This document shows positions 1-5,087 of a DNA stretch of 10,987 nucleotides, piece by piece (within the stretch, counting starts at the first letter, position 1; every line of letters starts with the position of its first letter). Source of the stretch: DASPXK01 sp035637315. GTDB lineage: Bacteria > Chloroflexota > UBA6077 > JACCZL01. A model generated the notes under the pieces. That model was not told where the DNA came from. It made no database searches and was given only the letters and a program-made list of their open reading frames with translations. The stretch covers positions 1 through 10,987 of the forward strand of contig DASPXK010000234.1 of assembly GCA_035637315.1 (NCBI GenBank), given 5' to 3'. The translations under genes were made by a program, and so were the position numbers.

Positions 1-1192
1 GGGGCAGCCCGCCCACGTTGTGGTGGGTCTTGATCCGCGCCGCCGCCTTCGTCTCGGGCGTGGTGCTCTCGATGACGTCCGGATACAGCGTGCCCTGGGC
101 GAGGAAGTCGATCTGGCCGAGTCGGCCAGCCTCCTCCGCGAAGACGCGGATGAACTCGTCGCCGACGATCCGCCGCTTCTGCTCGGGGTCGACCAGGCCT
201 CCCAGGCGCTCTAGAAAACGCTTCGACGCGTCCACCACTCGCAGCTTCATCTTCATGTGCTTGCGGAAGGTCGCCACGGTCCGTTCTGGCTCCTCGCGCC
301 GCAGCAAGCCGTTGTTCACGAAGATGCAGGTCAGCTGGTCGCCAACGGCTCGATGGATCAGCGTGGCCGCAACCGCCGAATCGACCCCGCCCGACAGGGC
401 GCAGATCACGCTGCCGCCGCCCACCCGGGCGCGGATGTCCCGGACGGCCTGCTCGATGTAGGAGCCGGACGTCCAGTTGCCCTCACAGCCGCAGACGTTG
501 ACCAGGAAATTGCGGATGATCAGCTTGCCGAGCGGCGTGTGGACGACCTCAGGATGGAACTGGATCCCGACCCGGCCGTGGCCGTCGACCATGGCCGCGA
601 CGGGCGAGTTGTCGCTGGTAGCGGCCGCTCGGAACCCGCTCGGCAGCATCGTAATACTGTCCCCGTGGCTCATCCAGACGGGAAAGTTGTCCGGCAGATC
701 GGCGAAGATTGGCTCACGCGCGTCACTCAGGCGCAGGCGCGCGTGGCCATATTCGCGCTTGGCGCTGGGGGCGACCGTCCCCCCAAGCTGGTGAGCCAGG
801 AGCTGCATGCCATAGCAGATACCCAGCACTGGCAGGCCGCTCTCCAGGATGAAGCTGGGGATCGTGGGTGCGCCTGGCTCGTAGACGCTGGCTGGGCCGC
901 CGCTCAGGATGAAGCCGCGCGGCTGGCTGGCCAACACCCGCTCCGGATCGGCGTCATGCGGCAACAGCTCGCAGTAGACGTGGCACTCGCGCACGCGCCG
1001 AGCAATGAGCTGGCTGTATTGGGAGCCGAAGTCGAGGATCACCACGCAGTCGGTCGTGGGCGGGGAGGACTCCGACATCGGCGGCTCGGCCGACCCCGGC
1101 TCGCGGAGCGCCGCCACGCCACCGATCTCGAGGTAGGTGCCCACCTCGACGTCGCCGGAGACGGCCACGCGGTGCGACTCGCCGTCGCTCAC
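1..1192 (-). CDS. guaA: GMP synthase (glutamine-hydrolysing), C-terminal end outside window
   Basis: Converts XMP to GMP in the cytoplasm using ATP and glutamine-derived ammonia, the last step of guanine nucleotide synthesis. From the GTG at 1192 the visible 397 codons hold a class I glutamine amidotransferase domain (LDFGSQYSQLIARRVRE; nucleophile in GICYGMQ, Cys126; FHPEV with His213 and Glu215). The ATP-pyrophosphatase domain follows (PP-loop SGGVDS at about 267-272; FLAQGTLYPDVIES; THHNVGGLP at the edge). The dimerisation domain lies beyond position 1. GTG 1192 overlaps the guaB3 stop as GTGA, implying translational coupling. An internal ATG at 1078 would give the usual family N-terminus (Cys88, against Cys86 in E. 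coli). I prefer 1192 because 37 of the 38 extra codons end in G or C, a strong coding signature here. Function is very secure; the start is not. Confidence 0.96.
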   Translation of the reverse strand, partial: MSDGESHRVAVSGDVEVGTYLEIGGVAALREPGSAEPPMSESSPPTTDCVVILDFGSQYSQLIARRVRECHVYCELLPHDADPERVLASQPRGFILSGGPASVYEPGAPTIPSFILESGLPVLGICYGMQLLAHQLGGTVAPSAKREYGHARLRLSDAREPIFADLPDNFPVWMSHGDSITMLPSGFRAAATSDNSPVAAMVDGHGRVGIQFHPEVVHTPLGKLIIRNFLVNVCGCEGNWTSGSYIEQAVRDIRARVGGGSVICALSGGVDSAVAATLIHRAVGDQLTCIFVNNGLLRREEPERTVATFRKHMKMKLRVVDASKRFLERLGGLVDPEQKRRIVGDEFIRVFAEEAGRLGQIDFLAQGTLYPDVIESTTPETKAAARIKTHHNVGGLP

Positions 1193-2385
1193 GTGGCGCC
1201 CGCCAGCTGCCACGCCTTGCCCTCGGTCTTGATCGCCGGCGCGATCACCATCTCCACGCCGTGCATCTCAGAGATGCTGGTCACGCCGCAGGCGCCCATG
1301 GACGTCCGGAGCGCGCCGATCAAGTTCTGCGTCCCATCGGTTCGCGAGGTGGGGCCGAACAGCGCTTGTTCCAGGCTTCCGCTCACGCCGACGCGGATTC
1401 GAGTACCGCGCGGCAGGGCGCTGTGTGGCGTCGCCATGCCCCAGTGGTGTCCCTCGCCGGGCGCTTCGAGGGTCTGCGCGAACGGCGAGCCTAGCATGAC
1501 GGCGTCCGCGCCACTCGCGATCGCCTTGCAGACATCCCCGCCAGTCCGCATCCCCCCGTCGGTGATGACCGGCACGTAGCGCCCACTCTCGCGGTAATAG
1601 AGGTCGCGTGCCTGGGCACAGTCCATCGTGGCGGTGACCTGGGGGACGCCGATCCCGAGCACCTCGCGGCTAGTGCAGGCGGCGCCCGGGCCAACCCCTA
1701 CCAGGAGGCCCGCGATGCCCGTCGCGATCAGCTCGAGGGCCGCCGAGAACGAGACGCAATTGCCGACCACGACGGGAGCTCGCACCGCACGGCAGAAGCG
1801 CTCGAAATCGAGGTGGGGGCCCGAGGAAAGATAGCGAGCCGTGGTAACGGTGGACTGAACGACGAAGACATCCGCGCCGGCCCCGACGGCGAGCGGACCG
1901 AGTCGCTCGGCCATGGAGGGTGTGGCTGATACCGCTGCCAGGACACCGCCAGCCTTGATCTCGCCCACGCGCCGTTCGACCAGCTCGTCGCGGATCGGGG
2001 CCTGATACAGCTCCTGCATCAGCCCGGTCACCCGCTCGGCCGGGGCTTCGGCGATGGCGGCTAGCTGCTCGGATGGGCGCTCGTACCTGGTCTGCAGGCC
2101 CTCCAGATTCAAGACGGCCAGTCCACCGAGGCGGCCAAGCTGGATCGCGAAGGGTGGGTCGACGACGCCGTCCATCGCCGCCGCCAGGACCGGCAAGCGG
2201 AGCTGATACGGCCCGAGCGTCCAGGAGAGATCGACCTCGGCCGGATCGACGGTCACCGAGCCTGGCACGATCGCCACGTCGTCGAAGCCGTACGCCTGGC
2301 GCAGCCGCCCGCTGTGGAGCCGGTCGGCCGGCGCCAGGCCAGGCACCCCCACATCCAATGTCACGCTCGTCATGGTTGCGGCCAT
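1189..2385 (-). CDS. guaB3: GuaB3 family IMP dehydrogenase-related protein
   Basis: A 398-residue TIM-barrel protein of the IMPDH/GMP reductase superfamily, the GuaB3 branch found in actinobacteria, cyanobacteria and other groups. The catalytic loop GVGPGAACTSR carries the nucleophilic Cys237. A phosphate-binding ITDGGMRTGGD segment (about 274-284) and GADAVMLGSPFA follow. There are no CBS (Bateman) domains, so length and architecture match GuaB3 and not canonical GuaB (about 490 residues). I do not see the Arg-Tyr flap dyad of classical IMPDH. IMPDH activity has been reported for cyanobacterial GuaB3. Its position directly before guaA supports IMP-to-XMP chemistry, but a GMP-reductase-like role cannot be excluded. 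ATG 2385 is preceded by GAGGTGGAGGTGGAC, an excellent ribosome site. The open frame continues upstream to 2796 only by chance, through palindromes and hairpins. The stop overlaps the guaA GTG. Confidence 0.93.
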   Translation of the reverse strand: MAATMTSVTLDVGVPGLAPADRLHSGRLRQAYGFDDVAIVPGSVTVDPAEVDLSWTLGPYQLRLPVLAAAMDGVVDPPFAIQLGRLGGLAVLNLEGLQTRYERPSEQLAAIAEAPAERVTGLMQELYQAPIRDELVERRVGEIKAGGVLAAVSATPSMAERLGPLAVGAGADVFVVQSTVTTARYLSSGPHLDFERFCRAVRAPVVVGNCVSFSAALELIATGIAGLLVGVGPGAACTSREVLGIGVPQVTATMDCAQARDLYYRESGRYVPVITDGGMRTGGDVCKAIASGADAVMLGSPFAQTLEAPGEGHHWGMATPHSALPRGTRIRVGVSGSLEQALFGPTSRTDGTQNLIGALRTSMGACGVTSISEMHGVEMVIAPAIKTEGKAWQLAGAT

Positions 2386-2411
2386 GTCCACCTCCACCTC
2401 ACCGGGCACGG

Positions 2412-2489
2412 CCTGCCTCGGGCAGGTATCCCGTACCCGTCTCGACGACGGATAGCCAGACGGCCGCCCCCGTGGAGAGGCGGCCGTCT
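2412..2489 (-). promoter_or_regulatory. Structured 5' leader of guaB3: three consecutive hairpins
   Basis: In guaB3 orientation there are three stems. P1 spans 2489-2458: perfect 11-bp arms AGACGGCCGCC/GGCGGCCGTCT with a 10-nt loop. P2 spans 2454-2434: 8 bp, TATCCGTC/GACGGGTA with one G-T wobble and loop GTCGA. P3 spans 2426-2412: 6 bp, CCTGCC/GGCAGG with a CGA triloop. The GGAGGTGG ribosome site begins about 15 nt later. No T-run follows P1 on the guaB3 strand. On the opposite strand P1 is followed by TTTGTGACTT and could be a weak terminator, but no rightward gene ends there. The arrangement suggests a cis-regulatory RNA or a stability element. I cannot assign it to a known riboswitch class. 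Confidence 0.5.
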
Positions 2490-2521
2490 TTGTGACTTCG
2501 TATCTGGGGCGCGCAGTCGAC

Positions 2522-2566
2522 CTGCCCCCCCTGGCCCCCCCAAGCTTGGGGGGGTTGGGGGGGCAG
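2522..2566. repeat. C7/G7 palindrome centred on AAGCTT
   Basis: Near-perfect palindrome in the order CTG, C7, TGG, C7, AAGCTT, G7, TT, G7, CAG. The only asymmetry is TGG on the left against TT on the right. It can form a very stable hairpin in DNA or RNA, and a transcript from the candidate promoter at 2738-2768 would include it. It resembles in style the palindromes at 2867-2937 and is probably a dispersed intergenic repeat, which is inference. Confidence 0.8.
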
Positions 2567-2737
2567 TCTCCTGGTCCAAGAGATCGCTCGTTATCCGCTG
2601 CGCACGAGAGGCGCCCCAGCGGCCAATGGCCGCGGGGCTGCCTCGCTTTCCGGCGCCGCCCCTGGGTCCTAAACCTGTCAGTGGTCGGTCCTCTCTGATG
2701 AAACGTCTCCCGCGCCGTCAGCCACCATTGGACACAA

Positions 2738-2768
2738 AATATAGTGGTTGACCACCCCTGCACGTCAA
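2738..2768 (-). promoter_or_regulatory. Candidate sigma-70 promoter for guaB3 with dyad in the spacer
   Basis: On the minus strand TTGACG (plus positions 2768-2763) is followed 19 nt later by TATATT (2743-2738). Each matches its consensus at 5 of 6 bases. The spacer contains the inverted repeat GTGGT-TG-ACCAC (plus 2744-2755), a possible operator. Transcription would begin near 2731, giving a leader of about 345 nt that includes the palindrome at 2522-2566 and the three hairpins. The 19-bp spacer is longer than ideal, a trait of MerR-type activated promoters. Regulation is inference only. Confidence 0.4.
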
Positions 2769-2866
2769 GATGTTGATGCTCGTGGCGACAGAACACGTCC
2801 CAAAATGGTCTCTATTGACGCCCCACCTCGGCTGGCCCTCACCCCGCGAAGCGCACTTGTTCCCTA

Positions 2867-2937
2867 CCCCTCCCCTAAAGCGTGGGGGAGGCTGCTGCCC
2901 TCACCCCCTGCCCCCTCCCCCAAGCGTGGGGGAGGGG
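2867..2937. repeat. Two tandem copies of a C/G-rich palindromic repeat
   Basis: Copy 1 (2867-2891) has CCTCCCC and GGGGAGG arms around TAAAGCGTG. Copy 2 (2912-2937) has perfect 11-bp arms CCCCTCCCCCA/TGGGGGAGGGG around AGCG. Both share the core AAGCGTGGGGGAG. Each is preceded by CCCTCACCCC (2836-2845 and 2898-2907), so the repeated unit is about 60 bp. This is typical of REP-like intergenic repeats in GC-rich genomes. It is also why the open frame upstream of the SDR gene should not be translated. Confidence 0.75.
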
Positions 2938-3031
2938 AGACGCGGAGCCGGCCGGGCGCCGGAGATCGGTGCCGCCGCAGCGTAGAATGGAGAGCGCCGG
3001 CCGTGATCGAGGGCCGGCCCGGAGGCGCCGC

Positions 3032-3937
3032 GTGGAGGTCCTGGTCGCCGGCGGGACTGGATTCATCGGCTCACACGTCGTCGACGAACTGGCGAAAGGC
3101 GGCCGCCACACGATCGCGGTCATGACCCGCGATCCAGCGGCGGCCACGCGGCGCGAGGGCGTCGCGCGATACGTCCAGGGCGATGTCGCGGATGCGAGCT
3201 CGCACGCCAGGGCGTCCGAGCAAATCGAGGCGGTCGTCCATTGCGTCCAGTTCCCGAATCATCCCGTCGAGAATCCCAGGCGGGGCTGGACCTACGAGCG
3301 CGTGGATGGGGACGGCACCGAGCGGATGGTGGCCGCCTGTATGAAGAGCGGCGTCCGGCGGTTCGTCTACCTGAGTGGGGCGGGCGTGGCGCCGGGACGC
3401 GACAAGCCCTGGTGGCGGGCCAAGGCGCGCGCCGAGCGCGCGATCGTCGAGAGCGGGATGGAGTACGTGATCATCCGACCCTCCTGGGTGTACGGCCCCG
3501 AGGACCGGAGTCTCAACAAGTTCATCGCATTCGTCAAGTACCTGCCGATCGTGCCAATCATCGTGGCGGGCCAGGAGCGAGTTCAGCCCGTCTCCGTTTT
3601 CGACCTGGCGAAGATCGTGGCCATGGCGGTGGACGAGCCACGAGCGACTAACGGCGTATTCGAAGTTGGTACCCACGAGGCGCTGACCATGGACGAGGTT
3701 CTCGGGACGGTGATGAAGGTGCTCGGCAAGCGACGCCTGCTCGTCCGGCAGCCGGCCTGGCTAGTGAAGATCCCAGCCAGCATCTTGCAGTACCTCCCCA
3801 ACGCGCCTCTCTCGCCGGACGCCGTCGACTTCATCACCATGGACGTTCGAGTCGACCCGACTAGGACCGAGGAGGTGTTCGGGATCACCTTCGCGCCACT
3901 CGAGGAGGGCCTTGGGGCGTATCTCACGAGGCAGTAG
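3032..3937 (+). CDS. Atypical NAD(P)-binding SDR, NDUFA9-like
   Basis: A 301-residue extended/atypical short-chain dehydrogenase-like protein. Residues 7-13 form the dinucleotide-binding GGTGFIG loop after the first beta strand (VEVLVAG). VQGDVAD (about 48-54) and VVHCVQFP (68-75) match the next nucleotide-contacting strands. FVYLSGAGV (111-119) is the Ser-bearing strand, and IIRPSWVYGP (147-156) is characteristic of the family. The YxxxK motif is degenerate: Lys131 is kept, but the tyrosine position is Trp127 (WWRAK). The overall pattern recalls the complex I NDUFA9 / NAD(P)H-binding group, which includes assembly factors and reductases, so the substrate is unknown. GTG 3032 is chosen because GGAGG at 3021-3025 sits 6 nt upstream. 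An in-frame ATG at 2987 has no ribosome site, and a start at 2882 lies inside a repeat. tRNA-Gly follows 67 nt downstream. Confidence 0.85.
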   Translation: MEVLVAGGTGFIGSHVVDELAKGGRHTIAVMTRDPAAATRREGVARYVQGDVADASSHARASEQIEAVVHCVQFPNHPVENPRRGWTYERVDGDGTERMVAACMKSGVRRFVYLSGAGVAPGRDKPWWRAKARAERAIVESGMEYVIIRPSWVYGPEDRSLNKFIAFVKYLPIVPIIVAGQERVQPVSVFDLAKIVAMAVDEPRATNGVFEVGTHEALTMDEVLGTVMKVLGKRRLLVRQPAWLVKIPASILQYLPNAPLSPDAVDFITMDVRVDPTRTEEVFGITFAPLEEGLGAYLTRQ

Positions 3938-3974
3938 GCAGCACGCGAGGCTGCGCCAGGCGGGCGGGCCAAGG

Positions 3975-3980
3975 TAAAAT
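3975..3980 (+). promoter_or_regulatory. Possible -10 element for tRNA-Gly
   Basis: TAAAAT matches the -10 consensus at 5 of 6 bases, about 25 nt before the mature tRNA 5' end, so a primary transcript would have a leader of roughly 18 nt. There is no recognisable -35, and the surroundings are very GC-rich. This is suggestive only. Confidence 0.3.
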
Positions 3981-4004
3981 CCCATGGCCCGAGGGGCTGC
4001 CCGC

Positions 4005-4075
4005 GCGGGATTGGTGTAACGGCAGCACAGAAGCCTTCCAAGCTTCTGGTGGCGGTTCGAATCCGCTATCCCGCT
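4005..4075 (+). tRNA. tRNA-Gly (anticodon TCC)
   Basis: A 71-nt cloverleaf. The acceptor stem GCGGGAT (4005-4011) pairs with ATCCCGC (4068-4074), with discriminator T4075. The D stem is GTGT/GCAC with loop AACGGCA. The anticodon stem GAAGC/GCTTC encloses loop CTTCCAA, anticodon TCC at 4037-4039, reading GGA and possibly other GGN codons. The T arm is GGCGG-TTCGAAT-CCGCT with one G-T pair. The 3' CCA is not encoded (the next bases are CCG), so it must be added by a nucleotidyltransferase. Glycine identity is secure from the anticodon. Confidence 0.96.
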
Positions 4076-4102
4076 CCGACTGTCCAGTTCGTCATCTGGT
4101 CA

Positions 4103-4158
4103 GAGACGCAGAGCGCACAGAGCCTTCAAATACTTAATCTCTGCGCTCTCCGCGTCTC
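4103..4158. repeat. Long inverted repeat immediately after the tRNA
   Basis: The left arm is GAGACGC (4103-4109) followed by AGAGCGCA (4110-4117). The right arm is TGCGCTCT (4142-4149), CC, GCGTCTC (4152-4158). This gives 15 paired bases with a 2-nt bulge and a 24-nt AT-richer loop (4118-4141) that can add GAG/CTC pairing. The arms resemble the CTCTGCGTCTCTGCGG-type intergenic repeat that recurs in many unrelated bacteria. It may end tRNA transcription, but the right arm is not followed by a T-run. Confidence 0.7.
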
Positions 4159-4345
4159 GGCGGTGGACAAGGTCTCGGCACGTCAATATAGCGCGTTGCG
4201 CTGGCTGGCGGGGATCAACGCGGGGCCGCCTGGCAACCTGCCGGGGCAGACCTCCCGCGCAAAAGGGTGTATGCCGTTGTCGGCACCCAGCCTGTCGATG
4301 ATGTAGGATGGCGCGCTCTCAGTGGAAGCGCAAGGAGGCCAGGTG
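4159..4345. other. Intergenic stretch ahead of the toxin-antitoxin cassette
   Basis: No gene is seen. It contains an inverted repeat with perfect 7-bp arms, CGCGTTG (4192-4198) and CAACGCG (4216-4222). It also contains TGCCG-TTGT-CGGCA (4272-4285), which could be an operator for the downstream pair. TTGTCG (4277-4282) and TAGGAT (4304-4309) look promoter-like but are 21 nt apart, so I do not call a promoter. Confidence 0.4.
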
Positions 4346-4531
4346 ATGAGCGGTGAGCTGACTGCGGAAGAGGAGCTCGCGGTTCGACTCGAGGAACGCG
4401 CGGGCCGGCTGCGCACCGCCATGCTCCGAGACAGGGAGTTCATCGCCGGCCTCGATCGCGGGCTTGAGGACGAGCGCGAAGGGCGGATGATCTCCTTCGC
4501 CGAGTTCAAGCGGGCGCTCGACTTGGCCTGA
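4346..4531 (+). CDS. Small acidic protein, probable antitoxin of a type II TA pair
   Basis: A 61-residue highly charged protein. ATG 4346 is chosen because GGAGG (4334-4338) lies 7 nt upstream; a GTG at 4322 is in frame but precedes that site. The C-terminal part (AGLDRGLEDEREGRMISFAEFKRAL, positions about 34-58, written here with its spacing intact) has the alpha-helical pattern with a Gly-Arg turn and a Ser-x-x-Glu-Phe segment seen in toxin-neutralising tails of Phd/RelB/CopG-type antitoxins. I cannot identify a DNA-binding fold in the N-terminal half (ELTAEEELAVRLEERAGRL), so the family is unassigned. It lies 5 nt upstream of a RelE/ParE-like gene, the usual antitoxin-first order. The antitoxin call rests mainly on size and context. 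Confidence 0.65.
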   Translation: MSGELTAEEELAVRLEERAGRLRTAMLRDREFIAGLDRGLEDEREGRMISFAEFKRALDLA

Positions 4532-4536
4532 AGCTC

Positions 4537-4809
4537 GTGCCCGTCCATACGCTCTTGATTGCTGAGAGCGTCCTCGCGACTGTACGGACCTACAGCCGAT
4601 CTGATCGCCAAGAGGTGGCACGGCTCTTCAGGTTGATCCAGGCCGATCCAGCTATCGACAACCGGGTAAAACTCGTGCTCGTGCGGCCACCCGCCGTGTA
4701 CACGGTCTATGCCAGCCCGCGCTTTTGGATCGTCTACCACGTTGTCGGTAACGTGGTATCGATCTTGAAAGTCGGCCGGGCTGGCGTGTCCGAACCTACT
4801 CCCTGGTAG
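4537..4809 (+). CDS. RelE/ParE-like toxin
   Basis: A 90-residue protein with the layout of the RelE/ParE superfamily. A helical N-terminal region (TYSRSDRQEVARLFRLIQ) comes first. Beta strands follow, with VKLVLVRPPAVYTVYASP and the diagnostic end FWIVYHVVGNVVSILKVGRA (about 64-83). RelE members cleave mRNA on the ribosome and ParE members poison gyrase. I cannot tell which applies from sequence, and the final residues do not give a clear catalytic signature. The start is GTG 4537, 5 nt after the antitoxin stop, with no strong ribosome site of its own, so translation is probably coupled. No TA partner is seen elsewhere in the window. Confidence 0.68.
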   Translation: MPVHTLLIAESVLATVRTYSRSDRQEVARLFRLIQADPAIDNRVKLVLVRPPAVYTVYASPRFWIVYHVVGNVVSILKVGRAGVSEPTPW

Positions 4810-5076
4810 CGCGTCATCAGAAGCCCGTTCCGGCCTGGCCCGGCGGGTCGGCTGGCTGCTCGGGGTCGGCGGCATTACGGGACTCTCGTGGATTAGTGGC
4901 CGCGAAACGCGCGGAGCGGCCGAAGGTTGTCGTCCTCTCGCCGCCCTGGACAGGTGAGCACAGGCCTATGCTAAGCTCCGGGGCGCGGGCGGCGCGGGGC
5001 TTGGTGGCGTTCTTTTATCCCGCTCAAGACGCGTTGTTGCTATCTGGTCGACTGCAGCGTTCGTGAGCCAGCGGGC
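4810..5076. other. Intergenic stretch between toxin gene and aminotransferase
   Basis: No convincing gene. A hairpin with 6-bp arms GGCCGC (4898-4903) and GCGGCC (4916-4921) could stop transcripts from the cassette, but no T-run follows. TATGCT (4967-4972) is -10-like without a -35. A stop-free plus-strand reading around 4811-4955 contains a hydrophobic stretch (VGWLLGVGGITGLSW) but no start codon or ribosome site. Confidence 0.35.
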
Positions 5077-5086
5077 AGGAGGTGAT
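5077..5086 (+). promoter_or_regulatory. Full-length Shine-Dalgarno site of the aminotransferase gene
   Basis: AGGAGGTGAT is a complete 10-base complement to the 16S anti-Shine-Dalgarno tail. It decides the start: a GTG at 5082 lies inside the site and cannot be used with it, while GTG 5088 sits 5 nt after AGGAGG. Confidence 0.85.
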
Positions 5087-5087
5087 C

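Larger units (their letters stand above)
2386..3031. other. Divergent intergenic region rich in palindromes
   Basis: The 646 bases between guaB3 (leftward) and the SDR gene (rightward) contain no convincing gene. They hold, from left to right, the hairpin-rich guaB3 leader (2412-2489), a C7/G7 palindrome (2522-2566), an AT-richer stretch with a candidate leftward promoter (2738-2768), and two copies of a C/G-rich palindrome (2867-2891, 2912-2937). I see nothing recognisable in 2571-2735 or 2770-2860. A TAGAAT hexamer at 2983-2988 could be the -10 of the rightward SDR gene, but I see no matching -35. Confidence 0.7.

Noticed and set aside
257..1579. Long plus-strand open frame of about 440 codons
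   Set aside because: It is antisense to guaA and the end of guaB3, whose motifs are unmistakable. High GC leaves few stops on the opposite strand, and the translation shows no family pattern.
2412..2489. Identification of the guaB3 leader as a known purine or guanidine riboswitch
   Set aside because: A GTACGGGATACC stretch briefly suggested an ACGR loop of the guanidine-II type, but the paired hairpins with that loop are missing and no purine-riboswitch junction is visible.
2386..2796. Upstream extension of the guaB3 frame
   Set aside because: It would translate the hairpins and the C7/G7 palindrome. ATG 2385 has an excellent ribosome site, and known GuaB3 proteins start there.
2882..3031. 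Upstream extension of the SDR frame, including ATG 2987
   Set aside because: The first part lies in a palindromic repeat and ATG 2987 has no ribosome site. GTG 3032 follows GGAGG by 6 nt and begins just before the first Rossmann strand.
4183..4875. Minus-strand open frame of about 230 codons
   Set aside because: It is antisense to the toxin-antitoxin pair and crosses intergenic repeats, with no recognisable domain or ribosome site.
4811..4955. Stop-free plus-strand stretch with a hydrophobic segment VGWLLGVGGITGLSW
   Set aside because: There is no start codon or ribosome site and no family match. It is too short to call a gene remnant with confidence.
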